This document shows positions 48,528-61,037 of a stretch of 64,000 nt of DNA, piece after piece. The notes below the pieces were generated by a model, which had not been told where the DNA came from, ran no database searches, and saw only the letters and a list, made by a program, of their open reading frames with translations. How positions within the stretch are numbered: the stretch's first letter is position 1; every line of letters starts with the position of its first letter. This DNA is from Chromobotia macracanthus (Eukaryota; Chordata; Actinopteri; Cypriniformes; Botiidae), in contig JAZGTH010000005.1 of NCBI GenBank assembly GCA_036877525.1, positions 2,630,001-2,694,000 of the forward strand, in the 5' to 3' direction. Both the position numbers and the translations under genes were made by a program.

Positions 48528-50485
48528 CATAAACATAAAACATCAAAGACGGAGCATGGGGGAAATTGGATACATGTGAACATATTCACCTAAGAATGCA
48601 TAATAGAAATGCATAAACACAAGTAAATAAAATGGTTTCTTTGTGTGTTCTCAAAGGAAATGAAGTAAGAGTGAATCTCTCTACATTCCTTTGGGTTGTA
48701 AAACAGTCTTATCTATGCGTTGCTGCGGTCACTGGAGGCCTGGTTCTGCATTTGGGTGTTAATAGCAGTTTGGAGGTAGTTTTACAGACACTCCAAGAGC
48801 ATAGTTTGTTTGTGGAGTGAGGTATATGTAGTTATATTCATGAAATATAACCAGGTATTGTGTGTCTGATCTGTATCAGAAACTACATAGGTCTTATGTA
48901 TTATTTGTTTAGAGTATTTGGATTATGTTATTTTAGCAGTGGCAATCAAGAGTTACTTTGCTTAACAGTTGTGCACTTTGCGCAAATTGTGCTGTCTGTG
49001 ATGCATGTAAGTGCCTATTAACAGAGTTGCTGCAAATCCAGCTGCAAAAACTGTATTGCTGGGACTGTTTCAATAAAAAAGGGTTGACTTTCTGCTACTC
49101 TTGCCAGATAGAAGACTTCTTGAATGTAATCCCTCATGTTTATCAGCTAGTCATGTTTTCAGCCTTGCTAAATCTGTGCAGCTAAGAAATGTAGTCCATT
49201 ATATTGGAGAAATAAACCAAGCACAAGCCGCTTGCTTTTGTGAGCCCATCACAGCATTCCACTGGCCATTTCTGCCTCTGTTTACCTTACTCAGCACCAT
49301 GGGATTAACATATTTATTTCAATAGGCCTTATGGCATTAAGTGATTTTTAGCATTTCCTCAAGCTCAATAACTCGTATTTTGTTCACACCAGCAATAGGG
49401 GAGGTCTTTTTTTATTTACCTGTGTAATCTTGTGAGGGCAGAGGCTGAGGAAAGTGAATGCTCTATTTATAAAATTCCATTTGTCCTTGAGTCTTGAAGG
49501 TTTTAAAGTTCATTGGATGATAAATGACCACTGTGCCAAAGTTATTATGGTTTATAACTCTATAGGGTAATAAGATTACAATGGGGAGAATTTTATTAAA
49601 ATGCCATTAAGAGTGAGATATGATACAATATTCATGGTTCTGGGCTGGATGTCTCAAAAACACATGGTATGGATTTCACAAACAATTTTTCCTTTTAATT
49701 ATTTACTTTTAGGTGTATTGTTTTAATACACAATATATGGATGATCCTACACAAAGTGTGTCCCTGGTGTGTGCAGTGTGCTATTTTGATCAATAAGGGT
49801 TTTTCTGTATGTAACGTTTTTGCTACAATATTCATGTATATTCATATAGACAGAGCTAGAGCGCCACCACACAGTTGCGGAAGTGTGTAAGCCAACAGCT
49901 TAGGCATGGCTTCCACATAATTGAGTGTTTTAGGACCTGTTGGACTTACTACTTGATTAGCCTTCAAAATGTCACTCGATTGTCAAGGATTGTCATCCTT
50001 GCAGAGTAAAGCTAGACTTGTTTCACAAGTAATAATAATTTTGTACTATAAAAATTTTGTTCACAATTTAGTTTAGGTCGAGTTTTTAGTCCAGTTCTCG
50101 CTATTAAAAGCACAATATGTGATTTTTGCCACAAGAGGTTGCGTTTTCAAAACAATAATAAAGGCGAAGCTTAATGACCCTGTGAAGGAACATGGACTGA
50201 TGGGAAATGTCATCTTTACCATTCAAAAAGGTAATGAATAATTGTGGTCCATAGTGACTGAACGAAACAACATTGCGGCATACAGTACAACCACTACTTC
50301 CACATTTGTCCATGTGTTTCTCCATGATTTCTACGTCAATACCAGCAAAAACAGCATAATGTGAATATGACACTGACCTATTTAAAATAGCTAATGTATC
50401 TGGATTTACAAATAACATTTGTGATAAAGTAGACAATTAAACAAAACATAACACTGTGCAAGTGCTTTAATATAAAAATCTTACA

Positions 50486-50650
50486 TGCTTCTGTAGCTCA
50501 ACTGGTAGAGCATTACGTTCACAGCGCAAAGGCTGTGGGTTTGATTCCCAGGGGGACACATGTACTATAACTTTAGTAACTTTAGTACTAAAGTACTATG
50601 TACTTTAAGTCGCTTTGGATAAAAGCATCTGCCAAATGAATAAATGTAAT
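50486..50650 (+). repeat. tRNA-derived SINE
   Basis: CTTCTGTAGCTCAACTGGTA, box B GTGGGTTTGATTCCC, and a complete tail AAGTCGCTTTGGATAAAAGC followed by TCTGCCAAATGAATAAATG. A short TAACTTTAGTA duplication sits in the linker. Confidence 0.85.
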
Positions 50651-50659
50651 GTTACATCT

Positions 50660-50870
50660 AGTGCAATAAACTCAATAAACATCTAATTACTGCTAAGGTA
50701 GTTGTTAAGTTTAGACATTGGTTAGGGTTAAGGGATGTAGAATAAGATCTTGCAGGATAAGGCATTAATATGTGTTTTGTATGTACTAATAAACGATCAA
50801 TATACTAGTAATATGCATGCTAATAAGCAACTAGTTAATACTGAGAATTGGACCATAAACTAAATTTTTA
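50660..50870 (+). repeat. decayed non-autonomous DNA-transposon remnant
   Basis: GGTTAGGGTTAAGG and CTAGTTAATACTGAGAATTG, GACCATAAACTAAA are internal sequences commonly seen in the family whose ends read GTAACACTTTATTTTA; the terminal motifs are mostly lost. Confidence 0.4.
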
Positions 50871-50968
50871 AATAAAATTATAAAAATAGACTAATGGGCC
50901 AATTAGTAAAAACTGTGAACCTCCCAAATAATGAGTTAAAAATGACTGTCAATTAATGCGTTTGATAT

Positions 50969-51377
50969 TGTAACGAGGAGACAGAGACGGTAGGATCCAT
51001 TTGCAGTAGTTCAACAGAATAGTTGAACAGGCAGGGTCGACAACAGCAAACAGGTATATCAGAGGCTTGGCTAAATGGTAACGATAAACAATCTAAGTCG
51101 GGGCAGGCAGCAAAAATCAGAGAAACGATAAACAGTCCAGGTAATAACGGGTAATCCAATCAACAATAGAAAATGCTCAGAAATGTCAGCCGGGGCAAAA
51201 CAAGACTTTTCAATGAGTTCATCACAGACTGGGGTTTATATACACATGAGTTAATTGATATCAGGTGAGCCGGAAGTAATCAGTAATCAGGAAATGTAGT
51301 CCAAACATGATTTAGTACTCAGGTGACGGCTCCCTCTGGTGGTTCAGGGAGGCAGTACGGGAACCTCCACCGTAACA
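50969..51377 (-). mobile_element. solo LTR with target-site duplication GATAT
   Basis: A 409-base unit begins TGTAACGAGG and ends CCGTAACA on the + strand, flanked by GATAT at 50964-50968 and 51378-51382. Orientation is minus, judged from its resemblance to the plus-strand LTR at 35852 and from the minus-strand TATATAAACC near 51240. No internal region remains. Confidence 0.9.
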
Positions 51378-54300
51378 GATATGCCCTTCCTTGTAGAACA
51401 CAATTAACCAAACAATCTTGGTTAACTATAGTTCAAAACAGAACCCTGTCAGAGACCAAATGAGATTTCAATGGATATCACAAAAAGAGCTGTTGAACCT
51501 AATGAAGACTGAGCTTCTAATTTCAAACAGTTCAAAAGCCACATAGAAGTTTCTTACAGCTGTATTTGTTTCCCAGAAGCAATACAAATACTGCTCAAAC
51601 TGAAACCCAAATCAGTTACATGCACTGATACGAGACACCAGGTCTATGTGGTATAGCTATTTTTACCATTCTTCACTTTGGCAAGCTTTCTTTCTGTTCA
51701 TGGTTGCTAGTGATTTGCATATATTTCTCAACAAAGCTGAAAGACAGCAGAAGAGACAGATAAAAAAGCCCCACTCATAGAGAAGTCTGAGAACGTTCCC
51801 AGTGTGCCAAGATGAAAGAGACTTTTTTTACACTTTTACCATTTCTTCTATTACAAATGAGCAGGATGTCAGACGAGCTCTTTAGGCAGATTCAGGCTTT
51901 GAGGTGTTGTGCTGTGCTCTCTCATTAGGGACACACTAAGCTACAGGCCTTTTTGAAGTTCTTGAGCTGAGAGGGAATCAAATGCGATGGATATGATGCA
52001 GCTGCTTCAGTCAAACACTCACAGCATCTAAGAGGAGGACTGACAGCTGTGCTGCACCGTCATCTATATTTCATATAATATGACAAAAACTAGCAACAGG
52101 AATGGCCCATTTTAGTTTGAAAACACTTGCTGCCTTATGCATTGATCCAGCATGGAAATGATGGATAATCAGTTATAAGTGCCGATTGAGGCTGAAGTCA
52201 TTCCCTAAGTTTCTCAATATATTTGATATAAGCTGACCACATTTTTTGATTACTTTGTATTGCACTGCAAAACTAAGTGCAGAAGGCCATGATTATTTTC
52301 TGATTATTATATTTAATAAACATTTTTTTTAGCCTAGGAATTTCTGTAAAAAATGTTGAAAGCATTGCAGTGGGATTTTTTCCCTGTGCTCTAGCATTGA
52401 TTCTTTAGGTCCTTGTGACACTATTTCTTTTTCATGTGCCAAAAAGCTCAAGCTTAGAAATTTCTCAAGCAGTCAAAACTGGTTGAATGAGCCCTACTAA
52501 GAAGAATATAGCTGCAGTCCAAACTACAAAAAGTGTATCAGCCAGGAAAGACACTGAAAGACATAGTCTTAGCGTGTTTTTGCCTCATTGGAGAGCTTTG
52601 TTGCTGCTGTACCTTGGCTATTACAGACACAAGTGAAACCACGTGAGAGAAATTAAAACAGATGCCTCTTTTAGTCTTTCTTGTGTATTATGCATATAGT
52701 TATAATGTCACAGTATATTGATTTGTGCCCTATTAGTTGGCAGAGATGCTGTAACAGCAGGATGATTAGAACAATTCTTAGGACTCCGGTTATACAGGGG
52801 GCTCAGCAGGATCAGACAGTGGACCCGCAGATTGTGAACCCCCCCGGAACACGGTAGTGTATGGACAAACACCAGTTTTTTCTTATCTGATCTGGGCCAC
52901 TTTCAAATGTAATTTAAATTGGATAAATATCCAATATCCAGACATTCGACCTGTGTCTAAACACATATAACGATTCACCTTGGTTGTAACGTCACTGTTC
53001 CATGACGGATTGAGTTGAATGTCATCATTTCGTACAGATATATAAGGAGGCTATAAGGATATATGGAGTTGTCGTGTCAACGATGTGGAAAGCATTAAAG
53101 AGTCTTTATGATGGCTGCATTAATAAAAAGTGTTTGCTTTATTGTCTAATTAACTGCTGCTGGGTGTACTTTTGCCGACTTTTGAACAGATGAATTAGCA
53201 AAAGTCCATCTGTAATTTGAGGGTGAATCACGACACTCATATTAGTGAATGACTGGAATATTTTTGGCCAGGAGATTAATGTAAACACACAAATCGGACA
53301 CAAGGCGTAAGCGTGGGAAAAAACAAACAGAAAAAAAATTGGATATGGACTTAAGATCAGATCTGAGCATTAAGACTTGCAGTGTAAACGTAGCCTTAAT
53401 GTAGTGTTAATGCATTAGTGGGATGTGTGTTGTCAATATATTTTTCATCTGGACTAATGTTCAATGTAATGAGTCTGGCAGAAGCTGCGAAACACTTAGA
53501 GTGAATGTTGTCTAACAGTAAAGCATGGGAGTGCTTAAAATGAAGCCTCATTGGTAAACGCAGATATTTGATGTTCTTTGACACCGAGATTGCTTAGTTT
53601 GCTTAATTAGGAAGGTGTAGTGTCAGAACAGTTCAAGTAGGTTACCTGCTCTCTCATTTGTGACTCCTGTATAAAAAAGGGGGAATTTAAAGAAAACTTT
53701 GTAAGACCAAATGACCTGGTTTCTTTGCTGATGCCCCTGCTGATGTTATCTCCCAGCTTTGTGGATGATTTACAGAATACAGCAATGGTTCCTCATGTAC
53801 CCTTGTGCATCAGGGATGTCTTTGACATAGCTTGTGCAATTTTATGCAATTATAAGACCAAAGAGACCACAGTAGCGTATATGACTGAAAGTTCAAGTGA
53901 TTATTCCTTGTCGTTTTAATGTCAAAGAATTTGAAATATCTTTTAAACAACAGAGACCTCTTACTGAAAACGCATTAGTGCAACATGTCTAGGTGTCTTC
54001 AACTGCACACTACCAGTCAAATGTCTGAACACAGAATGTATGTTTCTCATGTCTTATACTTAAATGCTTTAAATTGAACAATGGGTTGAACCACAAAAAA
54101 GAAAGCTCCACAAAATATTCAGCATATATGGGAGCTTTAATGTTGTTTAAAAACATCCCACAATGCACTTCATTAATTGTTTGAGAAAATACCAAAGTGT
54201 GCACAGCTGTAATCTAGACAAAGGAGAGCTAAGTTTTAAATTATTTAACATTTATGGTATTTCACAGATTTTATGACTTTTTGTGTAGTTTCAATAAACA

Positions 54301-54400
54301 ACAGGTGTGTTCAAACTGAATGATTGTTGAACTTGTTGGTACTGTACCTAATAGTTCTAGTTCATGTTTGTCCATAAAATGTCTTTTTGTTTTGTTGTAG

Positions 54401-54553
54401 GAGATTATGTGGTGCTGACTGTCTTCTTTGACTTGAGCAGAAGAATGGGTTATTTCACCATCCAGACATACATCCCCTGTACCTTGATTGTTGTCCTGTC
54501 CTGGGTCTCATTCTGGATTAATAAGGATGCAGTGCCAGCCAGAACCTCCTTGG
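54401..54553 (+). CDS. gabrg2: gabrg2 exon 7: pre-TM1, TM1 and start of TM2
   Basis: Codons 254-304 plus one base. DYVVLTVFFDLSRRMGYF leads into TM1 (about residues 271-293, YFTIQTYIPC through SFWI), and INKDAVPARTSLG begins the pore-lining TM2, with the PAR sequence at the cytoplasmic mouth that is associated with anion selectivity. The acceptor is TTTTGTTGTAG and the donor TTGG|GTAAAA. The length is 153 bases. It lies 22 kb from exon 6 and about 50 bases upstream of a Tc1 fossil. Confidence 0.97.
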
Positions 54554-54606
54554 GTAAAACTGTCTGTTTTAAATTGCACATGTAAAACAGTAGAATTTAC
54601 ATACAT

Positions 54607-56176
54607 ATGAAAATGAAAGCCTGTGTATTTTTGTAACATTTTTGCAACACATGGATATATGAATATTTAATCTCAATTTTAACAATACAGAGAGATTAAA
54701 GTAATATATCTAAGCAATTAAAACTGAAGAGGGGATTTTCTGTAAAATGTAATTCCACAAAATGCAAAATCTAACTAAGGCAAAAGTCAGGACACCCTCA
54801 CATGTATTCCCTGCTTCAAATGGTTTAAATCACACACAGGTGTATCACACCAGGTGCACATAATTAGTAGATCGTTAATCAGCATTTTGAATGAGGCTTG
54901 CCCTATCTAAACCTCAGACATTTAGTTTGGTGTGCTCCTGACTGTTGAAGTGAGAGTGAGCACCATGGTGAGAGCAAAAGAGCTGTCAGAGGCCTTCAGA
55001 AAAAAAATTGTAGCATCCTATGAGTCTGGTAAGGGATTTAAAAATATCTTAAAAGATTTTTTAATCAGCCATTCCACTGTCTGGAAGATCGTTTACAAGT
55101 GGAGGGCTTTCAAAACAACTGCCAACATGCCCAGGCCTGGTCACCCCAGCAAGTTCACCCCAAGAGCGGACCGCGAGATGCTAAAAGAGGTCTCCAAAAA
55201 CCCTAAAATGTCATCTCGGGACCTACAGCAGGCTCTGGCTACTGTTGATGTAAAAGTGCATGCCTCTACAATCAGAAAGAGACTGCACAAGTTTAACTTG
55301 CATGGGAGGTGTGCAAGGAGGAAACCTTTGCTCTCTGAGAGAAACATCAAGGCCAGACTGATATTTGCCAGAGAGAATGTTGACAAAGACCAGGACTTCT
55401 GGAATAATGTTCTTTGGACAAAATTGAATTATTTGGACACCAGAGCAGAGGACACGTTTGGCATAAACCAAAGACAGCATTCCAGGAAAAGAACCTCATA
55501 CCAGCTGTGAAGCATGGAGGTGGAAGTGTCATGGTTTGGGGCTGCTTTGCTGCAGCAGGACATGGTCAGCTCACCATCATAGAATCCACCATGAATTCTA
55601 CTGTGTATCAGAAGGTGCTTGAAGAACATGTGAGATCATCTGTTAGAAAATTAAAGCTGAAGTGGAACTGGACCATGCAACATGGCAATGACCCAATGAC
55701 ATACTAGTAAATCAACCAAAGACTGGCTGAAAAGGCAGAAATAGAGAGTCCTGGAATGTCAAAGTCCAGATCTGAATCCCATTGAGATGCTCTAGGGTGA
55801 CTTGAAAAGGGCTGTACATGCAAGAAACCCCTCGAACATCTCACAGCTGAAAAAATTCTGCATTGAGGAGTGGGGTAAAATTTCCTCAGACTGATGTCAG
55901 AGACTGGTAGATGGCTACAAGAAGCGTCTCACTGCAGTTATTTCGGCCAAATGAGGTAACACTAGGGTGTCCTATCTTTTTCCTCAGTTAAAATAGGCAT
56001 TTTTGTAGAATTACATTTACAGAAGATCTTAAAGACGTTTCTTTGGTTTTAATTGTTTAGTTATATTACTTTAATCTCTCTGTATTGTTAAAATTGAGAC
56101 TAAATAACCATATATTAAAAAATGTTACAAAATACACATACTTTCACAGGGTGTCCTAATTTTTTCACATGACTGT
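54607..56176 (+). mobile_element. Tc1/mariner transposon fossil with long inverted repeats
   Basis: Inverted repeats of about 200 bases flank a dead transposase: the left arm (about 54607-54802) and the right arm (about 55966-56176) share, in reverse complement, TTTTAACAATACAGAGAGAT and the AGGACACCCT motif, which occurs at the inner edge of both arms and again at the outer edge of the right arm. The left outer end has lost about 20 bases. It is inserted about 50 bases after gabrg2 exon 7 in the gene's own orientation. Confidence 0.92.
54965..55954 (+). pseudogene. Tc1-like transposase pseudogene
   Basis: The ATG at 54965 begins MVRAKELSEAFRKKIVASYE, the paired helix-turn-helix DNA-binding region, followed by PRPGHPSKF. 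It is open to 55510, but at about 55420 roughly ten bases are missing where the W-x-DE catalytic motif belongs, removing the first Asp and shifting frame. In the new frame GGGSVMVWGCFAAAGHG appears; the second catalytic motif reads QHGNDP, with Gly in place of Asp. The third (SPDLNPIEMLW) is followed by a stop where Trp belongs. It ends near a TGA at 55952. All three active-site motifs are compromised, so the enzyme is dead. Confidence 0.92.
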
Positions 56177-56187
56177 GTGTGTGTATA

Positions 56188-56209
56188 TAAATATATATAT
56201 ATATATATA
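56188..56209. repeat. (TA)n microsatellite
   Basis: Follows directly on the right inverted repeat of the Tc1 fossil. Confidence 0.9.
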
Positions 56210-56639
56210 GATTATGCAATGAAGGATAATGGGAGACAGTTTGAGACAAAGGAGTAGCAAAATAGAAGAGTATTTTGGACTGTAATTATATCATATAGCA
56301 ATAGCAGAAGCAATATTAACAATTTACAAAACCCTAAGCTAAGTTAGAGGTCAGCAGTCTCCCAGTAAGCAAGCCAACAGGGCGACAGTGACAAGGAACC
56401 AAAACTCCAATGGTGTATAGCTGGAGACAAAAACCTTGGAAGAAACCAGGCTCAACCAGGAGGGCCAGTTCTCCTCTGGCACATTAAAGCAATTTGTAAC
56501 TTTCTTGGATACAATATAATAATAATAATAATGATAATAATGCTTTAAACAATAATGTAAAATGTATATCTTGAAGTTCTAAACCACACTATATTATGTC
56601 AGATTTATACTTAAAACAAGAAAAAAAGATCATTACACC

Positions 56640-57920
56640 ACAGAAGATTCCACCCTCTAGGCACTTGTCCAGCCAGGAGAGCTTCAGGGAGTAGAGACCT
56701 GAAACTGCGCCTTCGCTGCTCTGTATTCTCAACCTCAACCGTCTGTATGGATGTGCAAAATAGCTCAAGGGTGAGACCAACAAGTTGAGAAGAAATCTCT
56801 TTTCTTGACATCATGCCAAGCTCATCCACAGATGTCTCTCTGAGGCCACTATAACTGCCATAGAGTTTCTTATAGAAGAGGTTAGGCATTTGGTGGCCCA
56901 GAGAGCTAAATCTGTAAAGCGGTGAAGTTCAGCCAAGTCCCTCCCCTGATCCAAGTCCTTGAGAAGGTCAGCTTATTATGGCTGTAATACGAATATTCTA
57001 TGCAGTGCAGCACCAGCCAACCCACTGTCACAGCTCTGTTTAAATGCGATGAGACCCAAAATGATCCAGTTGGCAGAGTCTGAGTCTGAAGGGATGCATC
57101 TCCAACTACTAAAAAATTGTCCGTAAGCATCTTGTTAACAGGAGGCATCCCATATGCCTTTGCTCTTGCATTCCCTCCGCATTTGCGTAATTTGCCCGCA
57201 AATGTGGCTAGAAATGAGAGGAATGCACTTTCTTTACCTCAGCCTGAGATCAGGGAGAAAGTGCAGTCTCACTGTGAGTTTTAAAGCCATGACCAGCCAG
57301 GAATCACTTGTCAAGCTGGCCATGATCTGCAACAGCTTCTCATATGCGGGGCAGGCAGGCAGGAAGCTCACCTATGATCTCGCCTCCCCAGCCACATCCT
57401 GTATATCTTGGATTGCTGGCAGCAGGATGATATCCAACAGATCAGAGGACGCTTACTAGAGCTTCCTCTGACTTGGCAGATCAGGCCTTTCAGCAGGGGA
57501 GGGAGAAAGCCTCATGCGAACGCAGCTAGACGAGCCTCCACCAAGCCTCAGCTATGGCAGGACCAGATTCACGGGGTGTGTGCCCAGGCTTACCCAGACA
57601 AAATGTCAAATGAGATGTGAGCTTTTTATCAAGAACCTCTCACAATGGGTGCATTCAGCTTCTTAAGAACTGGGCATGCATGTTCTTCACTCCAGCAAAA
57701 AAAACACAGAGGCATGCACTTTCTGAAGTTGGGTCTATTAGTGCCTTGACATGAGGCACTAATATACTTGCAGGTACACCTAATGCACATCAAGCACTGC
57801 TGTGGACCAATTAAAATTGAGTGATTAGACATGAGATTCAGGCACCAGTCACACCGAAGGCGTTCCCCATGGCATCAAACCATGTGCAGTGTTGAGTTCC
57901 CTCAAAAGGTTAGGACTTAG
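56640..57920 (-). mobile_element. DIRS-like retrotransposon fragment: gag region and 5' end
   Basis: The minus strand encodes ETSVDELGMMSRKEISSQLV after a gag-like LHRFTDLALWATK segment, and 57800-57905 repeats the 5' end seen at 1680-1800. It shares AGCTCATCCACAGATGTCTC with the copy at 1390. The two copies have diverged and both are non-coding. Confidence 0.65.
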
Positions 57921-58454
57921 GTTAGGATCCAATGGTGTTTCAAATGGTATCCAGCATTTACAATTTTACCTTTTTGTATAATAATATTGTGTTATATTAA
58001 TGCCTATAGATTAGATCTTAATTATGCAGCAAACAGTTGAATGTTGTGTATCAGTATTTTAAAGCATGTACATGTTTTACTGAAAGCAGGACTTCCTTTT
58101 TTCTGTTCTGTCTGACAAGTCACCTTGGAAGATATTTGATTTTGAAATTGACCTGTTTACCTTAGTTAATACCTCTTCTTGGCAGCAGTTTTGGCTTATG
58201 GCCCCACTGTACTACTTCTGAGAATCTGAGAATCATTTTCTTATGATTTTTCCTATCTTCAAAACCGTACGCTTAAGTTTAATATTTAATGCTTTGGCAG
58301 CATACAACAACATTAAAATGGATTTCACAAATGGAATTCAGTCTGAATTATTTGTAGAGACCAAAAAAGGGATTAGAGGCTCTACAATTATTTTCAGTCC
58401 CTGTGATTCAGCCATGCACATGCATGGTTTTTGCAATGCTGAATTGCTGCCCAA

Positions 58455-58590
58455 TGGCAGTAAATGGCTGCCCATTGTTCTGGGTGTGGGTTCACGGCTT
58501 GCAGTGTGTGTGTTCACTAATGTGTGTCTGCTCCTAATGTGTGTGAGTAAATACAGAGGACAAATTCCGAGTATGGGTTAAATATTTCTT
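58455..58590 (+). repeat. fragment of the second SINE family
   Basis: GCTGCCCATTG ... GTTCACGGCTTGCAGTGTGT ... GAGTAAATACAGAGGACAAA ... GAGTATGGGTTAAAT, the same 3' half as at 32550-32680. Confidence 0.65.
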
Positions 58591-59191
58591 AAATGTTATG
58601 CATATTTATGTAGCTGATATTTACCATCATATAAGCTTGAGCATACATTACAATATGCATTGCTATCCTCTGTGGTTGAACTCTCAGTTTTAAGACAAAG
58701 ACATTATGTATTAGATCCAGTTTGTTGTAGTGTTCTGTAGACCTCTAGTGTTTACATGGTAATTGCAGGAAATTAGAAAAGATAAAAATGATCACTTCAA
58801 GTGATTTAATTAAATTTGAATTAGGGTTGTGTCATTCAGAATTGAATTGATAATGTTTAAAATTTCTGTAATTTGGGTTACGGAATTGTATTTTAAATCT
58901 TTCAAAAAAATTCAAAAGCTTGAATGTAAGTTATAAATTTATAAACTTTAAATTGAATGAGACAAAAACAAACTTTTAAAATTGTATGGTTTCCTTAGGA
59001 ATTTCCTATCAACATGCTATATGAGACAGGTAATCTATGTTCACTGGAGAGTATAAAGCCAATCCACAAACTTACAATAGTCATGTAACAGATAAATATC
59101 ACAGATATCTGTCACACTTGGGTTCCTTTAATTTTTAGATGTGGTCATCCATAACCTGTCTCCATACTTTTGTATTTATTTTGTTCCTCAG

Positions 59192-59397
59192 GAATCACAA
59201 CTGTGCTTACCATGACCACATTGAGTACGATTGCTAGGAAGTCCTTACCCAAAGTGTCCTACGTCACAGCTATGGACCTCTTTGTATCCGTGTGCTTCAT
59301 CTTTGTTTTTGCCGCTCTGATTGAGTATGGAACACTGCACTATTTTGTGAGCAACCGCAAACCAAGCAAAAACAAGGACAAGAAGAAGAAAAATCCA
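59192..59397 (+). CDS. gabrg2: gabrg2 exon 8: TM2, TM3 and start of intracellular loop
   Basis: Codons 305-373. GITTVLTMTTLSTIARKSLP completes TM2; Lys325 in LPKVSY corresponds to human mature Lys289 of the TM2-TM3 linker, another epilepsy site, and is intact. TM3 spans about 329-350 (VTAMDLFVSVCFIFVFAALI). The segment after TM3 (residues 357-373) is the basic beginning of the cytoplasmic loop and is diagnostic of gamma-2. The acceptor is TTGTTCCTCAG and the donor CCA|GTGAGT. Exon length is 206. The following exon is not in the window. Confidence 0.97.
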
Positions 59398-60511
59398 GTG
59401 AGTACACTTCTAAAGCTGTTCACACTCTCACATACTGCTATATTTTCAGTCGTATGTACTACACATTTTGTCAGTGTTTTACATTTTGTTTTACACATTT
59501 TGTCAGCTCATAAACCTAATTAGCTTTGAAACTGGAATAGTTAGTTTATTTCAGGGTCAACGGCTGGGCCTGGGGCTAATGCAGCCCCCCTGGGTCCCTG
59601 TGCCCTTCATGTTTAACCAATCTGTAAACTAAATACACAATTATTAAATGTTAATAAGGTAATGTGAGCTTTAAGCAAAAATGTAATCGGAAACTGCTTA
59701 AATTCTTGACTTAAGTCTTTGAAATTGAGTGCAAGGGGATGTGCTCAGTTCACAGAGTTCCACACTTTTTTTTGTTTTGCACTTTGTTTGGGGAGAACTA
59801 GTATTGTAATGCAATTTGTTGCAGCCCATGTAAATTAGTCACTTCTCATGTGAGGTTCCATTATGGTGCTGCCTTCCAAGGCACAGTAGCTTGCTTTGTG
59901 GGCAGTGGAAAGGCGCTAGAGTGGCCATGATGGAAATTTCTTTTCTGATAGAATAGTTTTCTTTAAATGTGGTCAGCTTTGTCATTGTGGACCACCTCTG
60001 TTCAACAGTGTGTCTGAGCTATGTCTTTAATCTGAATAATCTGAATGCTTAATAATTTCAGCATCAGGTTTGAAGTTGGACCTTGGATCTTCGTCTTGAA
60101 ATGGGGTCGTTCCACATACAGATGACTAAAAGGGTGTCAGAAATGCCTTATTTGACTTTTGGGTATGAAATAGCAGGCAAAGAAGCTTTTTGCTGGATAA
60201 GCATTTTGATCTCTGTAGAGTTCAGACTGGTATCAGTTTATTCTTTAGAAGTGAACATGATTATGTTCTTCATTTGTTTGGTAATGATTGCTTGCTGTGC
60301 ACAAGCCCTTATATAAATGAAGACTCGCTTTCTACTTTATTTTTTTTTTTGCACATGCATTGTCTGTTTCCAAGATATATTTTTCCTTTTGATCCAAATT
60401 TTGGATCAATTTTGGCTCCAAATTTTGATTACATGAGCCATGTTCAAAGACTTTGTAAAAATAGATAAAATACCACTGTGACCATATGGTAAAATCTCAT
60501 GTGCATACATA

Positions 60512-60587
60512 CAGTTGCCCACAAAATGATTTGGACACTTGTAAATGTATGAATTCCTTTGCAATGACAAACCAAAAAATATCAAAC
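60512..60587. repeat. possible Tc1/mariner-type end interrupted by the chromovirus
   Basis: The sequence CAGTTGCCCACAAAATGATT and what follows resembles the outer end of fish Tc1-like inverted repeats. It stops where the LTR begins; the other half would lie outside the window. Confidence 0.3.
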
Positions 60588-61037
60588 TGAAGGGGGCTGA
60601 GGCAGAAGCTGAAGCAGGATCCAGTTGCGGATGTTTATTGGGGTTATCCATAATCAAAGTCGAAAGTACAGGCAAAGGGTCGTAATAAACATAGACAGTC
60701 CAACCATGCAACACAACAAAAGGGAGAGGTGTAAATCAGAGGTCGTAAATCCAGGCAGAGAATCAATATCTAAACAAACAGTCCAATCCAGGTGTCAAAC
60801 AAAGCGGCAAGGCAAAAATCAGAAAACGAGAACCAAACAATAGGTAAAACACAGGAAAGCAGGCAGTAAAAGAGAATGCTCAGTAGTCAGGTGTAAAGCT
60901 GGCAATACTTCGCAACGTGGCCATGTGGCAGCAAGGTTTATATAGATGCCAAACAGGAAGTAAGTTCAGAGTTCAGCAGAGGGAGCATGAGCAGTCAGTA
61001 TTCCGGTGAGGGCTCCCTCTGCTGGCGTGATGTTACA
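60588..61037 (-). repeat. 3' LTR of the chromovirus
   Basis: About 450 bases, inferred from the polypurine tract ending at 61038, TGTTACA/TGTAACA at the pol-side edge, a TATA-like TTTATATA near 60940, an AATAAA signal (minus strand) near 60640, and TG...CA outer ends. The partner LTR is outside the window, so the far boundary is inferred. Confidence 0.7.

Larger units (their letters stand above)
47525..48850 (-). repeat. 1.3-kb dispersed repeat, copy 2 (inverted relative to 6.7-8.1 kb)
   Basis: Same ordered blocks as copy 1 on the minus strand, in gabrg2 intron 6. It retains a block at about 48240-48365 (with CCCTCCGAGAGGGAAAATCC) that copy 1 lacks and has (CA)n/(TA)n where copy 1 has (TA)n. 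No transposon-type inverted ends or target duplications were recognised at the edges. Confidence 0.88.
32399..54400 (+). other. gabrg2: gabrg2 intron 6, expanded by mobile elements
   Basis: This 22-kb intron is the largest complete one. It contains SINEs (32428, 43925, 46449, 50486), DIRS-like fragments (32725, 41070, 43580), two solo LTRs (35852, 50969), an L2-like LINE (36637-38262), an LTR-like direct repeat pair (38399 and 40149), a U2 snRNA pseudogene (42238), a MITE (46406-46728) and a repeat copy inverted relative to 6.7-8.1 kb (47525-48850). Stretches such as 33650-35850, 44200-46400, 48860-50480 and 51400-54400 show only AT-rich sequence or repeats I cannot name. Confidence 0.85.
54554..59191 (+). 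other. gabrg2: gabrg2 intron 7
   Basis: A 4.6-kb intron with GTAAAA donor and TTCCTCAG acceptor. It holds the Tc1 fossil (54607-56176), a DIRS gag fragment (about 56640-57920, minus) and a SINE remnant (58455-58590). Confidence 0.85.

Noticed and set aside
52860..53400. Possible non-autonomous DNA transposon (end reading GTGTAAACGTAGCC)
   Set aside because: Only one end resembles a known type; a matching inverted end was not found.
60083..60316. Possible next gabrg2 exon after exon 8
   Set aside because: The frame has no similarity to the gamma-2 cytoplasmic loop or TM4 and lacks suitable splice phases.
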